Source: Chitinilyticum litopenaei DSM 21440 (GTDB lineage Bacteria > Pseudomonadota > Gammaproteobacteria > Burkholderiales > Chitinibacteraceae). From it: a stretch of 46,179 bases of DNA. Position 1 is the first letter of the stretch, and every line of letters begins with the position of its first letter. This document shows, one piece after another, positions 17,128-26,296 of the stretch. A program made the translations under genes and the position numbers. Below the pieces are notes generated by a model. The model had not been told where the DNA came from. It saw nothing but the letters and a program-made list of their open reading frames with translations, and did not search any database. The stretch covers positions 1 to 46,179 of the forward strand of contig NZ_ATZJ01000034.1 of assembly GCF_000428145.1 (NCBI RefSeq), written 5' to 3'.

Positions 17128-18074
17128 CTACCCTCCCGCAGCGCGGCTGCAAGCGTCGCCGGCGAACCCTTGAACGGGTTGTCCCGGCTCAGACTGGCTT
17201 TTGCCGTAATGCCGGCATCCCAAGCCAAGACAAAATCCTCCAGCGTGAGCTGGTTGGATTGCGCGTCCAGTGCAAAGCGCACGGCCTCCTTGACCAGGGC
17301 CATGACGAACGCCGGGGAGCCGCCCGTTGCGGCATAGATTTGCAGGGCAATATCGTGCCGATCCAGATGCGGCACAGCTTGAAATTGCAGCTTGTGCAGC
17401 AGGGTGTGCTTGATCTGGGCGAGGAAGAGCAGCAACGCCCCAGGTTCGGCTGTCGTCCCAACCCGTAGGGGTGGTAGCGAAAATTCCAGTGGAAAACGTC
17501 GTGCAAGCTGGCTGTCGATGGCAAGGATCGGAGCGAACTGAGGCAAGCCGACCAAGCAGAACGTGACCTTGGTTTCATTCACCAAGGACTTGATCCAGTT
17601 GCAGACGTTGCTGTTGATTCGCGTGCTGGTTTTGCGGATATCGAACAGATGGTGAAACTCATCCAGAAGCACCAGCTTCGTTTCACACGCACCCAGCAGC
17701 CTACAGAGCCGCTGAGTCATCTGTGCCGTATTTCCCGCCAATGGACTCGGATCATTCAGTCTGGCCAGCAAACTGGCGGCGACCGTTTTGACGGTTGCGG
17801 GTGATGGCACCTCTGCATAGAAGGCTGGGATGAGGGTCTTTTCCAGCCGCTGTTCGACTTTGGTCGTACTGGGCATCTGGGCCAGGATGGCGCGGCAGAC
17901 GGTGGTTTTACCCATGCCACCATCCGCCAGGAGCAGACTGCCCACTGGCTCGCGATAGACCTCGGATTTCGCGACGCAGTCCTGAATGCCCTGCATAGCC
18001 TGCGCCCAGGAAGGATGTGGAATGACCACCTTATCGAGCAGCGCAACGCGTTGGAGTGTAGTGGTAGTCTGCAT
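17124..18074 (-). CDS. tnsC: TnsC/TniB-type AAA+ ATPase of the Tn7-like element
   Basis: A 316-residue AAA+ regulator that forms a filament on target DNA and links the TniQ protein to the TnsA-TnsB transposase. Walker A is DGGMGKTT (about 51-58), Walker B is KLVLLDEFHHLF (about 124-135), and sensor-like residues follow in VTFCLVGLPQFAPIL. The ATG at 18074 has CTGGAG eight bases upstream and lies just before the tnsB stop; GTG codons at 18083 and 18080 are possible alternatives. Its stop overlaps the tniQ start. Length and motifs are closer to TniB than to the larger TnsC of Tn7. Confidence 0.85.
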   Translation of the reverse strand: MQTTTTLQRVALLDKVVIPHPSWAQAMQGIQDCVAKSEVYREPVGSLLLADGGMGKTTVCRAILAQMPSTTKVEQRLEKTLIPAFYAEVPSPATVKTVAASLLARLNDPSPLAGNTAQMTQRLCRLLGACETKLVLLDEFHHLFDIRKTSTRINSNVCNWIKSLVNETKVTFCLVGLPQFAPILAIDSQLARRFPLEFSLPPLRVGTTAEPGALLLFLAQIKHTLLHKLQFQAVPHLDRHDIALQIYAATGGSPAFVMALVKEAVRFALDAQSNQLTLEDFVLAWDAGITAKASLSRDNPFKGSPATLAAALREGR

Positions 18075-18076
18075 AT

Positions 18077-20002
18077 TCACCACTCCAGCTCAAACGCGGT
18101 ATATGGCACATCAGTTGTGTCCGCTACAACGAGGTGGGCGGTCTTGGGGCTGGGCAATGCGGGCGTTGGGATGACGGGACTGGGCGCTGCCACAGCTGGA
18201 CGGCTTGGTTTTGCTTCTGCCATCTGAGTCTGTTGTTGCAGCGCATTGGCCTCGCGCCCCTGGCCATTGGTGAGCTTGCGCAGGCGTTTTTTACCGATTT
18301 GGCTGGCGCTATGGATCTCCTCCAGCAATCGAGCGCGAGCCAGGGCATTCGCGTTAGGGCCAAGCTTTTTGAGATCGGCCTGTGAAAACGACTTTTTGAT
18401 GCGCTTCGACTCGGCGTGCATATAGCAATCGAGCCCGACCGTGTATTCCGGATCGGTCGATTCGGCGAGGATGAAGGTGTCTTTTTCGGCGGGATGCTGA
18501 ATTAACACCGAGTGCAGGTTCAGATCGTTGACCAGCACGGTGACCCGATCCAACCCTTGCGTTTCCAGTGTTGCCAAGGCATGCGAAAAATATTCGATGT
18601 TATCGACCTGCACCCGGCCACGCTGAATGGTCCGCATCTCCGGCCGTCGTGCCAGGGCATCGACATCCTCAGCCGAAAGCGCGAGCGGTGCGATCTCCTT
18701 GGCCAGATCTTCCCAAGCCAGAATTGGTGCGCGGCCGGTGCGGCTATGGACGGTCTGGTGATACACCTCGTTGACCCATTGTTCGATCAGGTCAGCCACT
18801 TGATTCAGCGTCAGGCACGCGTGCTTGGCCGAGTCGTATTCACCGCGCGCTACCGGGTTCGAGAAGGTCGTCCCAGCCAGCTTCTGGATCAACCCTCGGG
18901 TCAGGATGTAGAAGAAACGCTCGATATGCGCCTTGCCATTGGGGTCTCTGATTTGTGCTGGCGAGAGGATGATCGCCAGCGCCTCGCAGACGCGCATAAA
19001 CGCAGTGTTCTTAAACTCAACCCCGTTGTCGGGGACGATAATGATCGCAACACCGCCCGGCAGGCCGCGATTCGGTCGGGTCAGCATGTCGCGCAATGCA
19101 GCCAAGGCCGTTGCAGCGCTCGGCGGGTACAGGCTGATATGCATGCCCACTACGGCACGTGTACACATATCAAACAGGCAAGTCAGGTACGGCCGCCCTA
19201 ACACCTCCCCGGTATCCGGATCGACGACCTGGATGTCCAGTTGGTGGGTATCCAATTCAACAACCGAGAGCAGTGCGCCCGCTCGACGTGTTCTGCCTGC
19301 CGCACGGGCAATTCGGTTCGCGGCAAGCTCACCGCGCTGCGCGCGGGCGACGACATAGGGGTCAAGCTGCTTGAGCCGGCGCTGAATCGAACGCAACGTC
19401 GGCACGCGAATGTCGGTGTGGAATGCAGAGCACAAGCCCGAAGCAGCCAATTTGCCGACCACATAGCTGCGAATATCGACCGCACTGGAGCGCTCAGGCT
19501 TCAAATAAATTTGCTGTATCGCCTCATTGATCAGCAGCTCGACCTCGGGATCGAATTGCAGGGTGTAATTTCCTGACCCCCTCTTCCTGAGCAAGCCCTG
19601 TTCGCCGTGCAATTCAAAAGCACGAAGCCAATAAATGACAGCCCTGTCAGTGGGTGGGGTTGGATCATTCAGCTCAGCGGCAACCTGCTGGATCACGGCA
19701 TTAAGGGCTTGGCGCGCGGTGGGGTGCGGCAGCTGGCGCAGCACTGCCTCCACATAACGATGCTTGCGAACCAGTGCCGGCGCATTGTGCGCATGGACAG
19801 TACGTCGCACCGAATCGCCCTTCACCTCTATCTTGTTGGTGCGCACAAGTTCAGCGAAGTCAGCCAAGGGCATCTTGTGCTGGCGACCGCCCGCCGTAGC
19901 GGCGTAGCGAACCATGCCTCGGGCCACGAAGACGACTTCAAACTCGGCGCCATGTAACTCGAAGCGCAGGCCGACCTGGGGATCGATGACAGCTGCGGTC
20001 AT
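18077..20002 (-). CDS. tnsB: TnsB/TniA-type DDE transposase
   Basis: The 641-residue transposase binds repeated sites at the element ends and joins the 3' ends to target DNA. An N-terminal helical DNA-binding part (about 65-240) precedes the RNase-H-like core with the DDE triad: Asp251 in VVELDTHQLD, Asp325 in IVPDNGVEF and Glu361 in GKAHIERFF. The last two are separated by 35 residues (DD35E). A C-terminal beta-rich part and a tail of Pro, Ala and Ser probably contact TnsC. The ATG at 20002 overlaps the tnsA stop (ATGA); the frame is open to 20218 but that extension lies inside tnsA. Confidence 0.88.
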   Translation of the reverse strand: MTAAVIDPQVGLRFELHGAEFEVVFVARGMVRYAATAGGRQHKMPLADFAELVRTNKIEVKGDSVRRTVHAHNAPALVRKHRYVEAVLRQLPHPTARQALNAVIQQVAAELNDPTPPTDRAVIYWLRAFELHGEQGLLRKRGSGNYTLQFDPEVELLINEAIQQIYLKPERSSAVDIRSYVVGKLAASGLCSAFHTDIRVPTLRSIQRRLKQLDPYVVARAQRGELAANRIARAAGRTRRAGALLSVVELDTHQLDIQVVDPDTGEVLGRPYLTCLFDMCTRAVVGMHISLYPPSAATALAALRDMLTRPNRGLPGGVAIIIVPDNGVEFKNTAFMRVCEALAIILSPAQIRDPNGKAHIERFFYILTRGLIQKLAGTTFSNPVARGEYDSAKHACLTLNQVADLIEQWVNEVYHQTVHSRTGRAPILAWEDLAKEIAPLALSAEDVDALARRPEMRTIQRGRVQVDNIEYFSHALATLETQGLDRVTVLVNDLNLHSVLIQHPAEKDTFILAESTDPEYTVGLDCYMHAESKRIKKSFSQADLKKLGPNANALARARLLEEIHSASQIGKKRLRKLTNGQGREANALQQQTQMAEAKPSRPAVAAPSPVIPTPALPSPKTAHLVVADTTDVPYTAFELEW

Positions 20003-20727
20003 AGCATGCCCTCCAGCTCGATTTCCTCCGGCGCGTGCCAGTGCCGATGGAAGGCCAAGTAGTCCGCTAACTGCGCCGGAAAGCCGGCTTCGATTAGATG
20101 GCGATGGGCCTGCACAAGCGAAGTCGGCTGAAATGCAGTCAGCACTTCCGCGCCCAATTGGACTTGGGCGGCGGTCCATACCTGTAGATGACCGCGCACG
20201 TAGCGCTGCAGCAGCCATTCCAAGTGCTTCCGATTTGGAAGTTGCGCTGTATCCACCAGCCGAAAAGGCACCTGCGCCGATTGCAACACGCTGCTAATCA
20301 GCTCACACCGGTCCAGATACGCTCGGGATAGGTGGGCTATCGATGGCTTCACCTCGTGTAGCTCAAAGCCACCATCCACCAACTCAACCAGAAAATCGGG
20401 GAAAGCCGACTGCCCTGCTGGCAATGGGATGTGAACCGCCTGGGTGCGATAGCGCAGTACCGCTGGCGAGCGTTCTAGCACGGCCGCGTAGGCCAGCTCC
20501 AGCTTGCTTTCGAGCGGAATCGCACCGCCCGATTTGCGGCTGGGGAACAGCGAGGTGCTCCGTCCTCGTGCGCCTTGGTGGATACGCCGAACCCCATGCA
20601 GGGTATTGGCGACGGAAGGAGAATGCCGAAATGCGGCATCGATCTGGGCAAGTATCGGCCGGGCACCCTCATCCGAGGCGTGAAGTAACTGCTGGCAAGG
20701 TATGCCAGCACCGTGCTGCAAAAGCAT
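19999..20727 (-). CDS. tnsA: TnsA-type endonuclease of the Tn7-like element
   Basis: A 242-residue restriction-endonuclease-like protein that cuts the 5' strands at the transposon ends, so the element can excise and move without forming a cointegrate. The active-site pattern is visible as Glu73 in PLESKLELAY, Asp111 in SAFPDFLVEL and Lys127 in FELHEVKPS. The C-terminal half (about 135-242) is helical and should hold the TnsC/TnsB contact domain. ATG 20727 is chosen for its GGGAG nine bases upstream; the frame extends to 20847 without support. First gene of tnsABC-tniQ, with no plus-strand Cas gene nearby. Confidence 0.85.
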   Translation of the reverse strand: MLLQHGAGIPCQQLLHASDEGARPILAQIDAAFRHSPSVANTLHGVRRIHQGARGRSTSLFPSRKSGGAIPLESKLELAYAAVLERSPAVLRYRTQAVHIPLPAGQSAFPDFLVELVDGGFELHEVKPSIAHLSRAYLDRCELISSVLQSAQVPFRLVDTAQLPNRKHLEWLLQRYVRGHLQVWTAAQVQLGAEVLTAFQPTSLVQAHRHLIEAGFPAQLADYLAFHRHWHAPEEIELEGML

Positions 20728-20760
20728 GGTGTCTCCCGAAGAAAACGCGCCAAAACACGG

Positions 20761-20921
20761 CCAGACAAGGCATCTGGAAGACGTGCATCGGCGCGGCCCG
20801 CCCGAAGTACGGGCGTGACTTGACGACGGGCTGCGTTCGGAAGACACTTCAGGTGCGAACTGTTGTAGGTGTCTTCAGATACCGCAACCGCAGACGGACC
20901 CGAAAGGGTCCGTTTGTGTTT
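20761..20921 (+). ncRNA. Run of four hairpins ending in a terminator-like stem (candidate structured RNA)
   Basis: The 237-bp gap between tnsA and the small HTH gene holds four successive inverted repeats. They are CCAGA/TCTGG (20761-20777), CGCCCG/CGGGCG (20799-20815), GAAGACAC/GTGTCTTC (20840-20876) and ACGGACCC-GAAA-GGGTCCGT (20894-20913). The last is followed on the plus strand by TTGTGTTT, as in a rho-independent terminator. No coding frame fits. It could be a plus-strand small RNA ending at 20921 or a structured tnsA leader read from the minus strand. No promoter is clear, so the RNA call is tentative. Confidence 0.35.
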
Positions 20922-20964
20922 ATGGGTTCAGTTCAGTGTTTGATCTGCGTCTTGTCTCTTCCCC

Positions 20965-21189
20965 TTACTGAGCAACCCGGTTCATTAGGCTCAGGTCCCG
21001 CTCCAAAAGTCCCCTCTTCATTCCCAACGCAACGGCAATACGGTGGCTCTGTCCCCGTGTCGGGACATGCCGCGACCGCAGCACCTGATACACCAAGGTG
21101 GGATTGAAACCGTTATGGCGCGCCCATTCCGCCACAGAGATACCGCGTAGACGGAATTCTTCCAGCACGTCCGCCGTGGTCCGAGTCAT
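20965..21189 (-). CDS. Small HTH DNA-binding protein beside the transposition genes
   Basis: A 74-residue protein starting MTRTTADVLEEFRLRGISVA, whose core AEWARHNGFNPTLVYQVL is a clear helix-turn-helix, followed by RGQSHRIAVALGMK. It resembles short phage/transposon regulators with a VLEEFRxRGISVAEWA pattern that I have seen beside integrated elements. GGAGG lies eight bases before ATG 21189. It reads toward tnsA, separated by the hairpin region, so it may control transposition genes; the gap to sbcD on the other side (21190-21469) holds AT-rich sequence with two TTTGACG motifs but no gene. Confidence 0.7.
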   Translation of the reverse strand: MTRTTADVLEEFRLRGISVAEWARHNGFNPTLVYQVLRSRHVPTRGQSHRIAVALGMKRGLLERDLSLMNRVAQ

Positions 21190-21475
21190 GTGCGTGACCT
21201 CCAATTTACGAAGTTCCAAGACAAACTTACCCGAACGTCAAAACAGCCTCAAGTAGTTGATGTTATTAGTTTTTTATCGTCAAACCTTTCTAGGCGGCAG
21301 CTAAAAATGGCTGTTCAAGTTCTGGTGTTTGCCATCTAGACGCCCGATATTATTCAGCCTACCTGCCCCGAAAACCCGAGGAATGACGCGTTTCGTAGGC
21401 TTGGAGACAGCCCCGCAAGCATCTATGCTCAATAACTAATGATTAGCCGTCAGAGCTAGCGTAGGGAGGATGTCT

Positions 21476-21625
21476 ATGCAGGCAAATAGCGCCTTGCTTC
21501 TACCGGGCCGCATCAGCGCCCTATATGCCCAATCAGCGCAGCACACCGTGCACACCGCGCGCTGCCTGGCATACCTCGCTCCACCCATTCCCTCGTGTAT
21601 CGCGCCACAGCTGGTGCGGGATTAA
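21476..21625 (+). CDS. Short leader reading frame coupled to sbcD
   Basis: A 49-codon frame (MQANSALLLPGRISALYAQS and onward) begins at ATG 21476, six bases after a strong AGGGAGG, and stops with TAA at 21623-21625, two bases before the sbcD ATG. sbcD itself has no good ribosome site, so translation of this leader could deliver ribosomes to sbcD by coupling. The peptide has no recognisable domain. It could be only a translational leader rather than a functional protein. Confidence 0.4.
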   Translation: MQANSALLLPGRISALYAQSAQHTVHTARCLAYLAPPIPSCIAPQLVRD

Positions 21626-21627
21626 GC

Positions 21628-22848
21628 ATGCGCATATTGCATACATCCGACTGGCATCTGGGCCAGCACTTCATGGGTAAGACCCGACAAGATGAGCATC
21701 AGGCCTTTGTCGCCTGGTTGGTCGATCAGGTCGAGGCGCATCAGGTCGATGCGGTTCTGATCGCTGGGGACATCTTCGATACCGGCGCGCCGCCCAGCTA
21801 TGCGCGGGAGATCTACAACGCGCTTATCGTCAGCCTGCACGACACAGGTGCCCAGCTTGTCATACTGGCAGGCAATCACGATTCGGTGGCGACGCTGGGC
21901 GAGAGCAAGCATTTGCTGGCTCGCCTCGGCACCCATGTCATTCCCGCTGTTGCCGACTCGCTGGAAAGCCAGCTACTCGTGCTCAAGAATCGCGCAGGCC
22001 AACCCGCCGCATTGCTGTGTGCGATCCCCTTTATTCGCCCCCGCGACGTCATGCAGAGCCAAGCTGGACAGAGCGCGGAAGAGAAACAACTGAGCCTGCA
22101 AGAGGCCATCCACGCCCATTACCAGCAGCTGTATGCGCTAGCAGAAGCACGCCGAGCCCAATACGAGACCCGTTTGCCGATTGTCGCCACCGGCCACCTG
22201 ACCACAGTAGGTGCCAGTGCCAGTGAATCGGTACGCGAAATCTATGTGGGGTCGCTAGAGGCCTTCCCCACCACTGCATTCCCGCCAGCTGACTACATTG
22301 CACTCGGCCATATCCATCGGCCCCAAAAGGTCGGGGGGCTGGAACATATCCGCTACTGCGGCTCGCCTATCCCGCTCAGTTTTGATGAACTCGGCCAGCG
22401 CAAAGAAGTGTTACTGGTGGATGTGGGCGAAACGGGGTTTCAGCATGTCACAGCCCTCCCTGTACCACTGTTTCAGCCACTTGCCAGTGTCAAAGGCACC
22501 TTGGCGGAACTCGGTCCAGCCATCCAGGCCGCAGCGGAATCAGCGCTGCCGGGGCATCCCGTGTGGCTGGAGGTCACGGTTAAAGGCGATGACTATCTGT
22601 CTGATCTGCAGCCACGGATTCAAGCCTTGACCGAAGGCTTGCCGGTTGAAGTGCTGCGCATTCGGCGAGATCGCAGCGAAGTCGCTGCTCGGCTACATGC
22701 TGAGGCCAAGGTCACGCTGGATGAGCTCAGCCCGGACGATGTCTTTGCCAAACGACTGGAACAGGAAGAACTACCTGAAGAGATGGCCCAGCAACTCAAG
22801 CAGCGCTACCAAGGCATTGTGGCGCAGCTGCGCGAGGGGTCGGCATGA
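21628..22848 (+). CDS. sbcD: SbcD, Mre11-type nuclease subunit of SbcCD
   Basis: A 406-residue metallophosphoesterase nuclease that works with SbcC to cut hairpins, palindromes and protein-blocked DNA ends. Metal-binding motifs run in order: HTSDWHLGQ (Asp8, His10), IAGDIFDTG (Asp, about 48), LAGNHDS (Asn-His, about 83), a His in ATGHLTTVG (about 187) and GHIHRPQKV (about 223). The C-terminal capping domain ends in Glu/Gln-rich helix. The ATG at 21628 starts exactly at the conserved MRILHTSDWHLG. It overlaps sbcC by four bases (ATGA). It lies inside the island, so it is likely an additional copy rather than the housekeeping one. Confidence 0.92.
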   Translation: MRILHTSDWHLGQHFMGKTRQDEHQAFVAWLVDQVEAHQVDAVLIAGDIFDTGAPPSYAREIYNALIVSLHDTGAQLVILAGNHDSVATLGESKHLLARLGTHVIPAVADSLESQLLVLKNRAGQPAALLCAIPFIRPRDVMQSQAGQSAEEKQLSLQEAIHAHYQQLYALAEARRAQYETRLPIVATGHLTTVGASASESVREIYVGSLEAFPTTAFPPADYIALGHIHRPQKVGGLEHIRYCGSPIPLSFDELGQRKEVLLVDVGETGFQHVTALPVPLFQPLASVKGTLAELGPAIQAAAESALPGHPVWLEVTVKGDDYLSDLQPRIQALTEGLPVEVLRIRRDRSEVAARLHAEAKVTLDELSPDDVFAKRLEQEELPEEMAQQLKQRYQGIVAQLREGSA

Positions 22849-25800
22849 AGATCCTCACCCTGCGCCTGAAGAACCTCAATTCGCTCAAGGGTGAGTGGAA
22901 GATCGATTTCACCCAGCCACCTTTCAAAGACAACGGGCTGTTTGCCATTACTGGCCCAACCGGGGCCGGTAAGTCCACCCTGCTCGATGCCATCTGTCTG
23001 GCGCTGTATCACGAGACGCCAAGGCTCAAAAATATCTCCGCCTCCTCGAACGAAATCATGACCCGGCACACGGCCGACTGCCTGGCCGAGGTGGAATTCG
23101 AAGTGAAGGGGCAGATTTACCGTGCATTCTGGAGTCAGCGGCGTGCGCGCGATAAAGCCGATGGTGCACTTCAGGCTCCCAAGGTCGAGCTCGCAGATGG
23201 TGATGGCACTATCCTGACGACCCACAGCAATGACAAACTCGAGCGCATTGAAGCCATCACCGGCCTCGACTTTGGACGCTTCACCAAATCGATGATGCTC
23301 GCCCAGGGTGGCTTTGCGGCCTTCCTGAACGCAAAAGCCAATGAGCGGGCTGAACTGCTGGAAGAGCTGACCGGCACCGACATCTACGGGCAGATTTCGC
23401 AGCGCGTGTTCGAACAGGCACGCGATGCGAAGAACGCGCTCGATCAACTCAAGGCCAAAGCCGACGGTGTAGAGCTGCTGCCCGACGACAAGCGCCAAGC
23501 GATGCAGACGCAAATCGCCGAATTCACGGAGCAATTGGCCTTACTGCAAAGCGAGCTCGGACAACTGCAACAGCTGCGCCAGTGGCGCCTGCAGCTGGCG
23601 CAGGCAGAACAAGCCGCGCTGAGTGCCAAGCAAGCGGAAGACGCCGCCATCGGCGCATTACAGGCGGCACAGTCACAACTGCAACAGCTGGAAATCAGCG
23701 AGCCCGCAGAGGCGATCCGCCCAACCTTTGAAGCATGGCAAGACGCTGACAACCGCCTGCAGCGCACCCAAGCTGGCTTGAGTACGGCACGAGAAACACT
23801 GGCTGCTACGCAGCGGCAAGCGATCACCGCACACTGGCAGGCAAAGCTGGTTGCCGAAGGATTGGCCGAGCGCGAGGCACAGCTCTGGCAAGCGCAAAAG
23901 GACAGCGTCGAACAGCTGGAAACATGGCAGACCGAGCACGCCCACTTCGCCGCTTTGGGGGAAAAGCTGAATGGCTGGCAGGTTGAACACCGGCAGCTAG
24001 AGCAAGCCCGCCAAGCCATCTCAGCCCTAGAGGCGCAACGGCAGAAACAAGCCCAAACACAGGCCGAGGCCGCTACACAGATTGCTGGCCAACGTCAGAC
24101 CCAGCAGCAGGCGCAATCGCGCCATGCGGAGAGCCAAAACCTCGTCGCCGCTGCGGAGCAGCAACTCAAGCAGCAGTTGAACGGCAGCACACTGCAAGCG
24201 CTGCGTGAGCATTGGCAACACACACAGGAACAGGTGATCGCCTGGCAGCAAATCAGCGCCGTGGCCGAGCAACTGCGCCGGAACAGCAAGCAATGCACGG
24301 AGCAGGAAAGCGATATTGCGGCGGCTAACCAGCAATTGCTGGAGCGGCAAGCCGCCTTGGATACAGCCCGGAATGACTATCGCCAGCTAAAGGAGCAGGT
24401 AGAGGACAAGCGCAAGCTGCTTCAGCAAGAGCAACGCATTCAGAGCCTGGAGGCCCACCGAGCGGCCTTGCAACCCGGTGAGGCATGCCCACTGTGCGGC
24501 TCGCCCGAACACCCCGGCGTTCATCGCTATCAGCAGCTCGATATATCGGCCACCGCGCTCGCACTTCAGGATAAAGAAACGGCACTGCAGCAGGCGCTAG
24601 AAGCTGGCCAGGCGATTAAAAGCGAGATCGATCAACTAACCGGCCGCCTAGCGCAGTACCAGCAGGCACTAACCGGGCTGGTTCAAACGCAACAAGAATT
24701 CCAAACCAAGTGGGATGCAGCGGCTCCCGCCCTAGGGCTAGCAGCAACGGCTTGGCAAACACCCGATTTGCTGACGCAAGGGCTAGAAGACAAGGCACGG
24801 CAGGAAGCCGCGCTAAAGGCCAACCTTGAGCAAACCGAAACGGCACAGCAAGCCCTGGTGAAAGCCCGCGAAAGCGAGGCAGCACATGCTGCGCAGCGAC
24901 AAGCAGCAGACGCGCAATTGGCACTACTGCAGCAAACCTATGATCAAGCTGCCCAGCGCATCAACGAGCTTGAGCAGCAAATTGCCAAGGATGCAGCAGC
25001 CCAGCAGGAAGCAGCGAAGGTGCTCAGCGCCGCCATTGCTGATTCCGGCTTTACCCCAACCGACGATATGACTAGCTGGCTGGAAAGCCGCCAGCAAGAC
25101 TGGCAAAGCTGGCAAGCGCAGCAGAATGCACTGCAACAACAAACCATAAGCCTGCAAAAGCAGCAGCAGCGCAACGAGCACGCAGCTAGCCAGAAAGGGG
25201 CATGGCAAACACGCTGGGACAAACTGGTCGTACCTGCGCCAGAAAAAGAAGCCGACATCGCAGCCAGTGAAGCACTGCTGGAGCAGTCCGCTGCGCAAGT
25301 CGAACAACTCACGGCGCGGATCGCAACCTTGCAGGGCCAGGAAGCGCAATTGGCCGCAGATTGGCAAACCCAGCAGCAAGATTGCGAAGCCACGAAAGCC
25401 ACCTGGCTAGCGGCTTTGGCGCACAGCCCTTTTGTCGACCAAGCCGCCTTCGCGCAAGCGCTGCTACCCGCTGAAACCCGCCAACAGCTACTCGCTTTGC
25501 GCCAACAGCTACAGCAAGCGCTCGAACGCAGCCAAGCCGTACGGCAAACAGCGGATGCTGCGCTGCTCCAGTTGCAAGAACAAGCGCTCTCCCCGCTCGG
25601 CCTTGTCGAGCTAGATGCACAAATCACGGCGCTGGATACACAACGGCAAACCATTTACGCAGAACAAGGTGCGCAACAGGCGCTGTTACGCGACGACGCA
25701 CAGCGCCGAGACAACCAAGCCGCCCTATTCGAGCAAATTACTGCGCAAGTTGCTGACGTAGATATCTGGCAACGGCTCAATAGCCTGATCGGCTCCAAAG

Positions 25801-26267
25801 AAGGCGACAAATTCCGCAAATTTGCCCAAGGGCTAACGCTAGACCACCTGATGCATTTGGCTAACCGGCATTTGGAACGGCTGCATGGACGTTATCTGCT
25901 GCAACGTAAATCTGTTGGCGAGCTAGAGCTAGAGATAGCTGATACTTGGCAAGGAGATGTAACAAGAGATACTCGAACTCTGTCAGGGGGGGAGAGTTTT
26001 CTAGTTAGTTTGGCACTTGCACTGGCCCTATCTGATTTGGTTAGTCAAAAAACATCTATTGACTCGCTTTTCCTAGATGAGGGATTTGGAACGCTTGACA
26101 CCGAAACTCTGGAAGTAGGACTGGACGCCCTCGATACAATTAACTCCACAGGAAAAATGATAGGGGTAATTAGTCACATAGAAACTCTAAAAGAGCGAAT
26201 AAGCACGCAAATAATGATCAAGAACATCGGCGGCACAGGAACTTCCTACATTAGCATTAAAGAGTAA
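22845..26267 (+). CDS. sbcC: SbcC, Rad50-type ATPase subunit of SbcCD
   Basis: A 1140-residue SMC-like ATPase partner of SbcD. The N-terminal head has Walker A ITGPTGAGKSTLLDAI (about 36-51). Two long Gln/Ala-rich coiled coils flank the zinc hook CPLCGS (about 547-552). The C-terminal head has the signature LSGGESFLVSLALALAL (about 1046) and Walker B SLFLDEGFGTLD (about 1074). All key residues are intact. Base composition changes sharply near 25,905: the coil region is GC-rich, while the last about 120 codons (the second head) are AT-rich like the next gene, which suggests recombination inside the gene. It is followed 29 bp later by the RloC-like gene. Confidence 0.92.
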   Translation: MKILTLRLKNLNSLKGEWKIDFTQPPFKDNGLFAITGPTGAGKSTLLDAICLALYHETPRLKNISASSNEIMTRHTADCLAEVEFEVKGQIYRAFWSQRRARDKADGALQAPKVELADGDGTILTTHSNDKLERIEAITGLDFGRFTKSMMLAQGGFAAFLNAKANERAELLEELTGTDIYGQISQRVFEQARDAKNALDQLKAKADGVELLPDDKRQAMQTQIAEFTEQLALLQSELGQLQQLRQWRLQLAQAEQAALSAKQAEDAAIGALQAAQSQLQQLEISEPAEAIRPTFEAWQDADNRLQRTQAGLSTARETLAATQRQAITAHWQAKLVAEGLAEREAQLWQAQKDSVEQLETWQTEHAHFAALGEKLNGWQVEHRQLEQARQAISALEAQRQKQAQTQAEAATQIAGQRQTQQQAQSRHAESQNLVAAAEQQLKQQLNGSTLQALREHWQHTQEQVIAWQQISAVAEQLRRNSKQCTEQESDIAAANQQLLERQAALDTARNDYRQLKEQVEDKRKLLQQEQRIQSLEAHRAALQPGEACPLCGSPEHPGVHRYQQLDISATALALQDKETALQQALEAGQAIKSEIDQLTGRLAQYQQALTGLVQTQQEFQTKWDAAAPALGLAATAWQTPDLLTQGLEDKARQEAALKANLEQTETAQQALVKARESEAAHAAQRQAADAQLALLQQTYDQAAQRINELEQQIAKDAAAQQEAAKVLSAAIADSGFTPTDDMTSWLESRQQDWQSWQAQQNALQQQTISLQKQQQRNEHAASQKGAWQTRWDKLVVPAPEKEADIAASEALLEQSAAQVEQLTARIATLQGQEAQLAADWQTQQQDCEATKATWLAALAHSPFVDQAAFAQALLPAETRQQLLALRQQLQQALERSQAVRQTADAALLQLQEQALSPLGLVELDAQITALDTQRQTIYAEQGAQQALLRDDAQRRDNQAALFEQITAQVADVDIWQRLNSLIGSKEGDKFRKFAQGLTLDHLMHLANRHLERLHGRYLLQRKSVGELELEIADTWQGDVTRDTRTLSGGESFLVSLALALALSDLVSQKTSIDSLFLDEGFGTLDTETLEVGLDALDTINSTGKMIGVISHIETLKERISTQIMIKNIGGTGTSYISIKE

Positions 26268-26296
26268 AAACGAATACAACACAAGAGGAGAGTATC

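Noticed and set aside
14926..20727. CRISPR-associated transposon
   Set aside because: tnsABC-tniQ is present, but no cas gene or CRISPR array is visible in the window and TniQ is full-length TnsD-like.
20343..21107. 254-codon plus-strand frame over tnsA and the hairpin cluster
   Set aside because: It is antisense to tnsA and the HTH gene, with no ribosome site or domain.
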